Source: Muricoccus roseus
GTDB lineage: Bacteria; Pseudomonadota; Alphaproteobacteria; Acetobacterales; Acetobacteraceae
DNA: 64,000 nt
NCBI RefSeq assembly: GCF_900141905.1
Contig: NZ_FQZF01000020.1
Span: forward strand, 33,758-97,757
Direction of reading: 5' to 3'
Of this stretch, positions 1 to 8,958 are shown piece after piece. Both the position numbers and the translations under genes were made by a program. Within the stretch, counting starts at the first letter, position 1, and every line of letters begins with the position of its first letter. The notes under the pieces are model-generated. The model was not told the origin of the DNA. It saw only the letters and a program-made list of their open reading frames with translations, and searched no databases.

Positions 1-501
1 ATGCGGCTGATGGACGTGATGCTGTCCTTCCCCGCCATCCTGTTCGGCCTGGCGCTGGCGGCCATCTTCGGCCCGGGCATCCCGGCGGTCGTGCTGGCGC
101 TCTCGGTCGCCACCGTGCCTCTGATGGCGCGCATCGTGCGCGGCTCGGCGCTCGCGATCATGGGGCTCGACTACATCGAGGCGGCGCGGGCGACCGGCAT
201 GTCCGATGCGCGCATCATCCTGCGGCACGTGGCGCCGAACTGCCTGTCCTCCATCTTCGTCTTCGCCACCCTGCGCTTCGGCCAGGTGATCCTGCTGGGC
301 TCCGCGCTCTCCTTCCTCGGCCTCGGCGCGCAGCCGCCAACGCCGGAGCTGGGCGCGATGGCGAGCGACGGCCGCAACTTCCTGTTCTTCGCGCCGCATA
401 TCGCGGTGATCCCGTGCGTCGCCATCTTCGCGGTGGTGCTCGCCTTCAACGTGCTGGGGGATGCGTTGCGCGATGCGCTCGACCCCCGGCTCCGCGCCTG
501 A
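1..501 (+). CDS. Dpp/Opp-type ABC transporter inner-membrane permease (DppC-like), 5' end outside window
   Basis: C-terminal part (166 residues) of a DppC-type permease of a peptide/nickel/opine-class ABC importer. The BPD_transp_1 fold is evident from hydrophobic segments and from the EAA loop, seen as Y-I-E-A-A-R-A-T-G-M-S-D around residues 58-69, which docks onto the ATPase subunits encoded downstream. The C-terminus (LGDALRDALDPRLRA) is the classic DppC ending. The family is usually about 280-300 residues, so roughly the first 110-130 residues lie upstream; the ATG at base 1 is an internal methionine, not the real start. It is followed after 21 bp by the substrate-binding protein gene, and is part of one long operon. 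Function is inferred from family; the substrate is unknown. Confidence 0.9.
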   Translation: MRLMDVMLSFPAILFGLALAAIFGPGIPAVVLALSVATVPLMARIVRGSALAIMGLDYIEAARATGMSDARIILRHVAPNCLSSIFVFATLRFGQVILLGSALSFLGLGAQPPTPELGAMASDGRNFLFFAPHIAVIPCVAIFAVVLAFNVLGDALRDALDPRLRA

Positions 502-522
502 CATACAGAGGGGACCAAGAGA

Positions 523-2115
523 ATGAAGAACTGGCTCTATGCGGGGCTGCTGGCCCTGGGGGCCGCGGCACCCGCCGCGGAAGCCCTGGCCCAGGCCGCG
601 CCGCGCAACACCCTCGTCGTCCTGCGCGAGATCGACGCCGACCGCTACGACCCCGCCCGCTCCACCGCGCGCGGCGCCGGTGAGGTGATCTACATGATGA
701 GCGACACGCTGGTGTCGCTCGACTGGGACCAGAAGACGATCCGCCCGGGCCTCGCGGAATCCTGGAGCGTCTCCGAGGACGGCAAGACCTACACCTTCCG
801 CCTTCGCCGCGACGTCACCTTCTGCGACGGCAAGCCCTTCACCGCGCGGGACGTGGCCTACACCATCAAGCGCTGGGTCGATCCCGCCACCCGTTCCCCC
901 GTGCGCTGGCGCGCCGGCCCGGTGGAGGATGTCGTCGCCATCGATGACTACACGGTCGAGTACAAGCTGAAGGAGCCCTATGGCGAGCTCCTCTATCAGC
1001 TCACCCTCTTCTTCGCCTCGATTGTGGATCAGGCGACCGTCGAGCGGCTGGGCGACAATTTCGGCGTCCAGGGCTTCAACGGCACCGGCCCCTATTGCTG
1101 GAACTCCTGGTCGCCGCGCCAGGACTTCGTGCTGACACGCCACCCGAACTACCGCTGGGGCCCGCCGATTTACCAGAACCCCTCTCCGCAGGTGGAGCGG
1201 GTGATCTGGCGCGTGATCCCCGAGGCGAACACCCGCCTGGCCGCGCTGCAATCCGGCCAGGGCGACGTGACGCAGTACATTCCGCAATTCGCCATCCAGG
1301 GCCTGCGGAACGTCCCGACGGTGAGGCTCACCCGGCAGGAGACCTATTTCTGGGACTTCTTCATGGGCTTCAAGGTGGACAAGCCCGTGGTGAGCGACCC
1401 CGCGGTGCGGCGCGCCATCAACCTGGCCGTCAACCGCACCGCCGTGGTGCAGGCCACCTTCTTCGGCGCCGCCGACCCGGCCGATGCCTACCTGAACCCG
1501 CGGACCAACGGCTTCGACGCCGAGGCCGCGCGCATGGTGCCGCAGTTCAACGCCGATGAGGCGCGGCGCGTGCTGGATGCGGCCGGCTGGAAGCCGGGCG
1601 CGGACGGCATCCGCGAGAAGGACGGACAGCGCGCCTCCTTCCTCCTCTACGGCCTGCAAACCAACGAGTGGCGCCGCATGGCCGAGGCGATGCAGGCCGA
1701 CCTGCGCCGCGTGGGCATCGAGATGCGCGTGCAGCTCTGGGACGCGACCGTGGGCTGGGGCAAGCTGGCGACGCAGGAATTCGATGCCTTCGTCATGTCC
1801 TATCCCTACATCTCGGCGACGGACGGCTTCGCGCTGTATTTTGACAGTGCCAACAAGCCGACCCCGAACCGGATGAACTGGACGGATGCCGAGACGGACC
1901 GCCTGCTCCGCATCGCCAAGACCGGCCTGACGGAGCAGGAGCGGAACCAGGCCATCGCCGAGGCGCAGCGCCGCATCGTGCAGGCCAATGTCTGGCTGCC
2001 GCTCGCGCGGGAGCAGCTCTGGGTGGCCGCCTCGCAGCGGACCGAGGGCGTCCGGCCGCACGGCATCTACGGCGTGGGGCTCTACAAGGGCCTCGACATC
2101 CGCCTGACGCGCTAA
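523..2115 (+). CDS. ABC transporter substrate-binding protein, family 5 (DppA/OppA-like)
   Basis: Periplasmic solute-binding protein of 530 residues, the normal length for the SBP_bac_5 family. An N-terminal signal peptide is visible (MKNWLYAGLLALGAAAPA, likely cut after ALA-Q near residue 24). Family hallmarks follow: a SDTLVSLDW region near residue 60, the SWSVSEDGKTYTFRLR motif near residue 85, and FDAFVMSYPY near residue 420. The start is backed by a GGGGACC stretch about 10 bp upstream. It sits between the permease and an amidohydrolase, so the captured ligand is probably something the amidohydrolase acts on (inference). The ligand cannot be read from the sequence; family members bind peptides, opines, nickel chelates or other amino-containing solutes. 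Confidence 0.9.
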   Translation: MKNWLYAGLLALGAAAPAAEALAQAAPRNTLVVLREIDADRYDPARSTARGAGEVIYMMSDTLVSLDWDQKTIRPGLAESWSVSEDGKTYTFRLRRDVTFCDGKPFTARDVAYTIKRWVDPATRSPVRWRAGPVEDVVAIDDYTVEYKLKEPYGELLYQLTLFFASIVDQATVERLGDNFGVQGFNGTGPYCWNSWSPRQDFVLTRHPNYRWGPPIYQNPSPQVERVIWRVIPEANTRLAALQSGQGDVTQYIPQFAIQGLRNVPTVRLTRQETYFWDFFMGFKVDKPVVSDPAVRRAINLAVNRTAVVQATFFGAADPADAYLNPRTNGFDAEAARMVPQFNADEARRVLDAAGWKPGADGIREKDGQRASFLLYGLQTNEWRRMAEAMQADLRRVGIEMRVQLWDATVGWGKLATQEFDAFVMSYPYISATDGFALYFDSANKPTPNRMNWTDAETDRLLRIAKTGLTEQERNQAIAEAQRRIVQANVWLPLAREQLWVAASQRTEGVRPHGIYGVGLYKGLDIRLTR

Positions 2116-2173
2116 GCCCATCGCGGGTGGCCGCAATCCGCGGCCACCCGCCCTTCTTTGCCGGGGACCCGTC

Positions 2174-3603
2174 ATGACCACCACCGTGATCCGCGATGCG
2201 GATGTCGTCGTCGCCTGGGATGCCTCGGCGAAGCAGCATGTCTATCTCACAGGCGCCGACATCGCCTTCGAGGGCGGCACCATCACCCATGTCGGCCGCG
2301 GCTATACGGGCCCGGTGGATGAGGAGATCGCCGGCCGCGGGCTGATGGTCATGCCGGGGCTGGTGAACATCCATTCCCACCCCTCCAGCGAGCCGATGAA
2401 CAAGGGCCTCCTGGACGAGATTGGCTCGCCCGGCCTCTACAACTCCTCCCTCTACGAGTTCATGCCGATCTTCCGCGCGGATTCGGAAGCGGTGCCGAGC
2501 TGCGTGCGGGTGGCGCTGAGCGAGCTGCTGCTCTCCGGCGTCACCACCGTCGCCGATCTCTCCATGGCCCATCCGGGCTGGCTGGACCTGCTGGCGGAAT
2601 CCGGCATGCGCGTCTGCGTCGCGCCGATGTTCAAGTCCGCCCGCTGGTTCACGAAGAACGGCCATGTGGTGGAATATGAGTGGGACGAGGCCGCCGGCGA
2701 GAAGGCCATGGCCGAGGCCCTTTCCATCATCGACCGCGCCGAGCAGCATGAGAGCGGCCGCCTCTTCGGCATGGTGGTGCCGGCCCAGATCGACACCTGC
2801 GCCCCCGGCCTGCTGCGCGAAAGCAGCGAAGAGGCGCGCATGCGCGGCCTCTCCTGGCAGATCCACGCCGCGCAATCGGTGGTGGAGTTCCACGAGATCA
2901 CCCGCCGCCACGGCCTCACTCCCATCGGCTGGCTGGACAGCATGGGGCTGCTGAACGACCGTGCCATCATCGGCCACGGCATCTTCCTGGACGACCATCC
3001 CTCCACCCGCTGGCACACCGAAACGGACCTGAAGCGGCTGGCGGAGACCGGCACGACCGTCGCCCATTGCCCCACCGTCTTCGCGCGCCGCGGCATCACC
3101 ATGAAGAACTTCGGCCGCTACAAGCGCAGCGGCGTCAACATGGGCCTGGGGACGGACACCTACCCGCACAACATGCTCGATGAGATGCGGCTCGTCGGCT
3201 ACCTCGCCCGCACCCAGGCGACCGATCCGCGCGCCGTCACCACCACCGAGATCTTCGACGCCGCGACCATCGGCGGCGCCACGGCGCTGGGCCGGGAGGA
3301 TATCGGCCGCCTCGCCGCCGGCTGCCGGGCCGACCTCGTGCTGGTGAATGCCGAGCACCCGATGATGCGCCCGGGCCGCGACCCCATGCGCAGCCTCGTC
3401 TATGCGGCCGGGGACCGCGCGCTGCGCGACGTCTATGTGGACGGCCAGCTCGTCGTAAAAGACGGGATGGTGCTGACCATGGATTACGAAGGCGCCGCCG
3501 CGCATCTGCACGAGGCGCAGAAGCGCGTGCTCGACAACGCGCCGCGCCAGGACTGGGCCCACCGCCCGGTCGAGAAGATCAGCCCGCCGAGCTTCCCCTG
3601 GGC

Positions 3604-3607
<4 letters not shown>
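2174..3607 (+). CDS. Metal-dependent amidohydrolase (chlorohydrolase/deaminase type)
   Basis: A 477-residue cytosolic amidohydrolase-superfamily enzyme. Visible metal ligands are the HxH pair at His67/His69 ([10 protein letters not shown]), a histidine in WQIHAAQ near residue 236, one in IGHGIFLD near 264, and Asp328 in [11 protein letters not shown]. This single-metal pattern matches the AtzA/TrzN/guanine-deaminase/SsnA branch, which hydrolyses C-N or C-Cl bonds on heterocycles or amidines. The gene lies between the binding protein and ATPase genes of a Dpp-type importer, an unusual place that implies the imported compound is its substrate (inference). Its stop overlaps the start of the next gene (ATGA), so translation is coupled. 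The precise substrate is unknown. Confidence 0.88.
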
Positions 3608-4601
<994 letters not shown>

Positions 4602-4605
<4 letters not shown>

Positions 4606-5693
4606 AAGAGCCCGCGCTTCTCGAGGCGATCGGCGTCGCCAAGCACTACCCGGTCAAGAAGGGCCTGCTCTTCGCCCGGCAGGTCGGCGCCGTGCGCGCC
4701 GTGGATGGCGTCTCCTTCGCCCTGCATCGCGGCGAGACGCTGGCGCTGGTGGGGGAGAGCGGCTGCGGAAAGTCCACCACCGCCCGCCTCGTCATGCGGC
4801 TGATCGAACCCTCCTCCGGTGACGTCATCTTCAAGGGCGAGAACGTCACGAATGTGGGCGGCGCGAAGCTGCGCGCCCTGCGGCGGCACCTGCAGATCGT
4901 CTTCCAGGACCCCTATGCCAGCCTCAACCCGCGGCTGACGGTGGCGGACGCCATCGCCGAGCCCATGACGGTGCACGGCATCGGCGACGCCGCCTCCCGC
5001 CGGGAGCGGGTGCAGGAGCTGCTGCGCCTCACCGGCCTGCGCCCCTTCCACGCGGACCGCTACCCGCATGAGTTCTCGGGCGGGCAGCGCCAGCGCATCG
5101 GGATCGCCCGCGCCCTGGCCGTGGAGCCGGAGGTGGTGGTCTGCGACGAGCCCGTCTCGGCGCTGGACGTCTCGATCCAGGCCCAGGTGGTGAACCTGCT
5201 GGGCGACCTGCAGCAGCGCCTCGGCCTGTCCTACCTCTTCATCGCCCATGATCTCGCGGTGGTGAAGCATGTCGCGGACCGGGTCGCCGTGATGTATCTC
5301 GGCCGCATCGTGGAGGTGGCGGCGAAGCACGAGCTCTTCTCCAACCCGCGCCATCCCTATACCCGCGCCCTCCTTGCCGCCATTCCGCGCCCGGATCCCT
5401 CCCGCCGAGGCTCCGTCACGCCGCTGGGCGGAGACCTGCCCAGCCCGCTGGCTGTGCCGCCGGGCTGCCGCTTCCACACGCGCTGCCCCGTGGCGCAGGC
5501 GAAGTGCAAGGAGCTCGACCCGCCGCTGCGCGAGATCGCCCCGGGCCACACCGCCGCCTGCCACTTCGCCGAGGATCTTCCGCGTTTCAACGCGGAAGCC
5601 GATGGGGGCGTGGCGCCGGTGGCGCAGCTTCGCCTCGCGGCCTATGCGGCGGCGCGTGCCGCCCGTGCTCCGGCGGTGGTCCCGGCGGGCTGA
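4602..5693 (+). CDS. Dpp/Opp-type ABC transporter ATP-binding protein (DppF-like)
   Basis: 363-residue second ATPase. Walker A GESGCGKS lies at residues 51-58, followed by [11 protein letters not shown], signature FSGGQRQR, Walker [13 protein letters not shown] and H-loop FIAHDLAVV. The C-terminal oligo_HPY domain has [14 protein letters not shown]. After it there is an alanine-rich tail of about 40 residues that is longer than usual. The start codon overlaps the previous stop (ATGA), so the two ATPases are translationally coupled and made in equal amounts. Confidence 0.93.
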
Positions 5694-5759
5694 CGGGGCA
5701 TTGCCCGGCCCGTGGCCCCGCCGCAGGATGGCAGGCAAGAAAACCGGGGAAGCGTATCC

Positions 5760-6947
5760 ATGCTCGTCACGCTCCAGGCGCCACGGCTGATCCTCTCGGG
5801 CGGCGGCGCCGTCTCCAGGGTGGCCGAGGTGCTGGGCCAGTTCGGCCTCTCCCGCCCGCTGGTCGTCACGGATCCCTGGATGGCTTCCTCCGGCACGGTG
5901 GAGCGCTGCCTCGCCCCGCTCCGCGCGGCGGGCCTGCGGCCGGCCGTCTTCCATGAAACGGTGCCGGACCCGACGGACACGGTGGTCGAGGCCGGCGTCC
6001 AGGCCTTCCGCGCGGGCGACTACGATTGCCTGATCGGCTTCGGCGGCGGCAGCCCCATGGATACGGCCAAGGCCATCGCCGTCCTCGCCGCCGCGCCGGA
6101 GGGCACGCATATCCGCGCCTTCAAGGTGCCGGCCCAGGCCAACCAGGGCGCCGTGCCCGTCCTCTGCATTCCCACCACCGCCGGCACGGGCAGTGAGGCG
6201 ACGCGCTTCACCGTCATCACCGACACGGCGAATGACGAGAAGATGCTCATCGCCGGCCTCGGCGCCCTGCCGCTCGCCGCCGTCGTGGACCACCAGCTCA
6301 CCTGGACCGTGCCCGCCCGCACCGTGGCCGATACGGGGGTGGACAGCCTTACCCATGCGCTGGAAGCCTTTGTCAGCAAGCGCGCCAATCCCTTCAGCGA
6401 CGACTATGCCCGCCTCGCCATGCGGCTGATCGCGCCGAATCTCCGCCGGGCCTATGCGGATGCGCAGCGCGGCGGGAACGGCCCGCGCGACGAGGAGGCG
6501 CGGGAGGCGATGATGCGCGGCGCCATGCTGGCGGGCCTGGCCTTCTCCAACGCCTCGGTGGCGCTGGTGCATGGCATGTCCCGCCCCATCGGCGCGCATT
6601 TCCATGTTCCGCATGGCCTCTCCAACGCCATGCTGCTGCCCGCCGTCACCCGCTTCGGCCTCACCGCCGCCCTGCCGCGCTACGCCGAGGCCGCGCGCAT
6701 CATGGGCGTGGCGGAGGAAGGGGAGGGGGACGAGGGCGCCGCAGCGAAGCTGGTGGAGGAGCTGGAAGCGCTGAACCGCGACCTCTCCGTGCCAAGCCCT
6801 GCCAGCCACGGCATCCCGGCCGATCGCTGGGACGGGCTGCTGGAGACCATGGCGGCCCAGGCCCTCGCCTCGGGCAGCCCCGCGAACAACCCGCGCGTGC
6901 CGGATGCGGCGGAGATCGTCGCCCTGTATCGTGAGGTCTATGCCTGA
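5760..6947 (+). CDS. Iron-containing alcohol dehydrogenase family protein
   Basis: 395-residue Fe-ADH family oxidoreductase (NAD(P)-dependent; alcohol dehydrogenase, maleylacetate reductase and related enzymes). Family signs are the nucleotide-binding GFGGGSPMDTAKA near residue 103, IPTTAGTGSEAT near 140, and the metal-binding histidines in THALEAFVSK and VHGMSRPIGAHFHVPHG. The start at 5760 has a GGGGAAG ribosome-binding site 8 bp upstream and matches the family N-terminus; an ATG at 5712 would add 16 unsupported residues. It follows the importer by 66 bp and probably completes catabolism of the imported compound (inference). Its last codons overlap the start of the sigma-factor gene by 8 bp. 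Confidence 0.9.
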   Translation: MLVTLQAPRLILSGGGAVSRVAEVLGQFGLSRPLVVTDPWMASSGTVERCLAPLRAAGLRPAVFHETVPDPTDTVVEAGVQAFRAGDYDCLIGFGGGSPMDTAKAIAVLAAAPEGTHIRAFKVPAQANQGAVPVLCIPTTAGTGSEATRFTVITDTANDEKMLIAGLGALPLAAVVDHQLTWTVPARTVADTGVDSLTHALEAFVSKRANPFSDDYARLAMRLIAPNLRRAYADAQRGGNGPRDEEAREAMMRGAMLAGLAFSNASVALVHGMSRPIGAHFHVPHGLSNAMLLPAVTRFGLTAALPRYAEAARIMGVAEEGEGDEGAAAKLVEELEALNRDLSVPSPASHGIPADRWDGLLETMAAQALASGSPANNPRVPDAAEIVALYREVYA

Positions 6948-7488
6948 CACCCAGCCCGGCGCGGATGCGGCGCTCCTGCTCCGCGGCATCGCCGCCGGGG
7001 AAGCGGGCGCGCTGCGCCGCCTTTACGATGCGCAGGGCGCGCGTCTCTTCGGCATGGCCGTGGCCATCCTGCGGGACCGCGATGCGGCGGCCGATGCGCT
7101 GCATGACGCCGTGCTGAAGATCGCTTCGCGCGCCGGGCAGTTCGACCCGCTCCGGGGCGAGGCCTCCGCCTGGCTCGCTGCCATCGTGCGCAACGCGGCG
7201 CTCGACCTCGCCCGCGCCCGGGGGCGCGAGACTCCCACGGACGATCCCACGCTGGGCGACAGCCCCGTGGAAGCCGAGGCGCTGGAGCGTCTCGCCGCCG
7301 CGCAGCAATCCGGCAGGCTGCGGGATTGCCTCGCCGCGCTGGAGGCGCGGAACAGGGAGGGTATCCTCCTCGCCTTCGTGCACGGCCTCTCCCACGCCCA
7401 GATCGCCGCGCGGCTCGAGCTGCCGCTGGGCACCGTGAAGGCCTGGATCCGGCGTGGACTGGTCCGGCTGAAGGGGTGCCTCGCATGA
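6940..7488 (+). CDS. ECF-type RNA polymerase sigma factor
   Basis: 182-residue sigma-70 family protein of the ECF class. Region 2 is seen at about residues 15-80 (RLYDAQGARLFGMAVAILRD, DALHDAVLKI, WLAAIVRNAALDLAR), and region 4 near 125-180 (REGILLAFVHGLSHAQIAARL, the helix-turn-helix, then GTVKAWIRRGLVRLK). The ATG at 6940 lies inside the end of the dehydrogenase gene (8 bp overlap), so no intergenic promoter separates them. The anti-sigma gene overlaps its stop by 4 bp. The layout matches the SigK/RskA-type pair. The target regulon cannot be read from the window. Confidence 0.9.
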   Translation: MPDTQPGADAALLLRGIAAGEAGALRRLYDAQGARLFGMAVAILRDRDAAADALHDAVLKIASRAGQFDPLRGEASAWLAAIVRNAALDLARARGRETPTDDPTLGDSPVEAEALERLAAAQQSGRLRDCLAALEARNREGILLAFVHGLSHAQIAARLELPLGTVKAWIRRGLVRLKGCLA

Positions 7489-8168
7489 TCCCCTCCGACT
7501 CCGAGGCGCTGGACGCGCTGGCCGCCGAGCATGTCCTCGGCACCCTCGATGCGCGGGAGGCGCGGGAGGTTTCGCGCGCCCTGCCGACCCACCCCGCCCT
7601 GCGCGAGGCGGTGGCCGCCTGGGAAGCGCGCCTCGCACCGCTGGCCGACCTCGCTCCGCCGCAGGCACCGCCGCCCGAGCTGTGGGGCCGGATCGAGGCC
7701 TCGCTTGGCGCGCGCCCCGAAGCCGTCGTCACGCCACTGCGCCCCGGCCGCCTCTGGAAAGCTTGGTCCCTGGGCTCGACCGCGCTCGCGGCCGGGCTGG
7801 CCGCCTTCATCCTCCTGCGCCCGGCCGAGGAGCCCCGGATGATGACCGTCCTCCTGACCAGCGGCGACCAGCCGGCCTGGCTGGTGGAGGCGGAAAGGGG
7901 CGGGCTGCGCCTGGCCAGCCTCAACCCGCGTCCGGTCGAGCCGGGGCGCGTGCAGCAGCTCTGGGCGCTGCCGCCCGGCGCCACCGCCCCCGTCTCGCTG
8001 GGCCTCATCCCGGAAGGCGGTCAGGCGAGCGTCGCGCCCGGCCTCGTGCGGCCGGAGCCGGGTATGCTCATCGAGATCACGCTGGAACCGCCGGGCGGTT
8101 CCCCCACCGGCCGCCCGACCGGACCGATCCTCTTCATCGGCCGGCTGGCCCCGGTGCGCGGAAGCTGA
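7485..8168 (+). CDS. RskA-like anti-sigma factor
   Basis: 227 residues. The N-terminal helical sigma-binding part (ALDALAAEHVLGTLDAREA) is typical of the anti-sigma-K/RskA family and lacks the His-Cys3 zinc motif. One membrane segment (about residues 92-107, LGSTALAAGLAAFILL) is followed by a periplasmic RskA domain ending near VQQLWALPPGA and ILFIGRL. The start codon overlaps the sigma-factor stop (ATGA). It is expected to hold the sigma factor at the inner membrane until a periplasmic signal releases it (established for the family). Confidence 0.87.
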   Translation: MIPSDSEALDALAAEHVLGTLDAREAREVSRALPTHPALREAVAAWEARLAPLADLAPPQAPPPELWGRIEASLGARPEAVVTPLRPGRLWKAWSLGSTALAAGLAAFILLRPAEEPRMMTVLLTSGDQPAWLVEAERGGLRLASLNPRPVEPGRVQQLWALPPGATAPVSLGLIPEGGQASVAPGLVRPEPGMLIEITLEPPGGSPTGRPTGPILFIGRLAPVRGS

Positions 8169-8327
8169 GGGGCAATCAGGCCGGCCGGGAGAGCTGGTCC
8201 CGGAACGGCCGCGCCGCCTGTGCCTGGCTGGTGCATTCGGGTTTGCGGCAGGCGGTCGGGAGCGGTTTCAGAGGAGAGACGGCTTGGCTGGGCAGTGGGC
8301 CATCATCCGGCTGGGCCGAAGCCCGCC

Positions 8328-8525
8328 TCAAAGGTCCTCTTTCCGGCGCACCAGCTCGGTCAGCAGCAGCTTGGCGATGTCATGCGGGTCGCCCTCGCCG
8401 GCATGGCCGCTTTCCTCCGCCGCATAGTCCTCCGAACGCACGGTGACGAGGTCGCCCGTCACCGTGTAGTCGCCCACATGGGTCTTGCCATCCACCTCCA
8501 CCGTAACCATCCGCGGCTCATCCAT
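8328..8525 (-). CDS. Small acidic protein of unknown function
   Basis: 65-residue ORF with a strong AGGAGG ribosome-binding site 8 bp upstream of its ATG, which supports real translation. The first half looks like two or three beta strands (RMVTVEVDGKTHVGDYTVTGDLVTV). The second half is acidic and helical, ending with a charged run (LTELVRRKEDL). No signal peptide or membrane segment is seen. It stands alone in opposite orientation to its neighbours. I do not recognise a family. Confidence 0.6.
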   Translation of the reverse strand: MDEPRMVTVEVDGKTHVGDYTVTGDLVTVRSEDYAAEESGHAGEGDPHDIAKLLLTELVRRKEDL

Positions 8526-8687
8526 GGTTTGCCTCCTATTCGGAACGAGTCGCCGCTGAGAACGTGCGCCGGCCCCTGATTGTTGCCGGGCGCGCCCGCC
8601 TGGGCAGGCGCATCCATCCCGCTTCGGGCCCGTTTCAGTCCTGTCTGGCCAATGAGATCTGGCCCTGGCGATCAGGAGGCGCGCCCG

Positions 8688-8855
8688 ATGTTCGAATCAC
8701 CCTTTATCGGCCTGCTGGTGCTCGCCCTCGTCATACTCGGCCTCGTCGTGCTGCAGCGGCTGGAATTCCTCAGCGTCTTCCGGCGTCGGCGGGCGGCGCA
8801 CACTGCGGCGGACCGGGGAACGGCCGGCACACGGGAAGTTGGCCCGCCGCGCTGA
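8688..8855 (+). CDS. Small single-pass membrane protein of unknown function
   Basis: 55-residue ORF with a canonical AGGAGG 9 bp before its ATG. Residues 6-23 (FIGLLVLALVILGLVVLQ) form one membrane helix, followed by a basic stretch with RRRR and a polar tail. By the positive-inside rule the tail is cytoplasmic. It precedes the alpha-2-macroglobulin gene by about 100 bp. No family is recognised; it is accepted on the ribosome-binding site and clean hydrophobic profile. Confidence 0.5.
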   Translation: MFESPFIGLLVLALVILGLVVLQRLEFLSVFRRRRAAHTAADRGTAGTREVGPPR

Positions 8856-8909
8856 TCTCAGGCGCGGCGGCGTTCCGGGCGAGGATACGTAACGCTGGGT
8901 GACTCCCTT

Positions 8910-8924
8910 ACCCTGTGGCAGGGT
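8910..8924. terminator. Small hairpin upstream of alpha-2-macroglobulin gene
   Basis: ACCCTG and CAGGGT form a 6-bp stem with loop TGG, 35 bp before the alpha-2-macroglobulin start. It could be a weak terminator for the small gene upstream or part of the leader. There is no T-run, so support is slight. Confidence 0.2.
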
Positions 8925-8958
8925 TGCCGGAGGAAACGTTTCGTCCGGTGAGTCCTCC

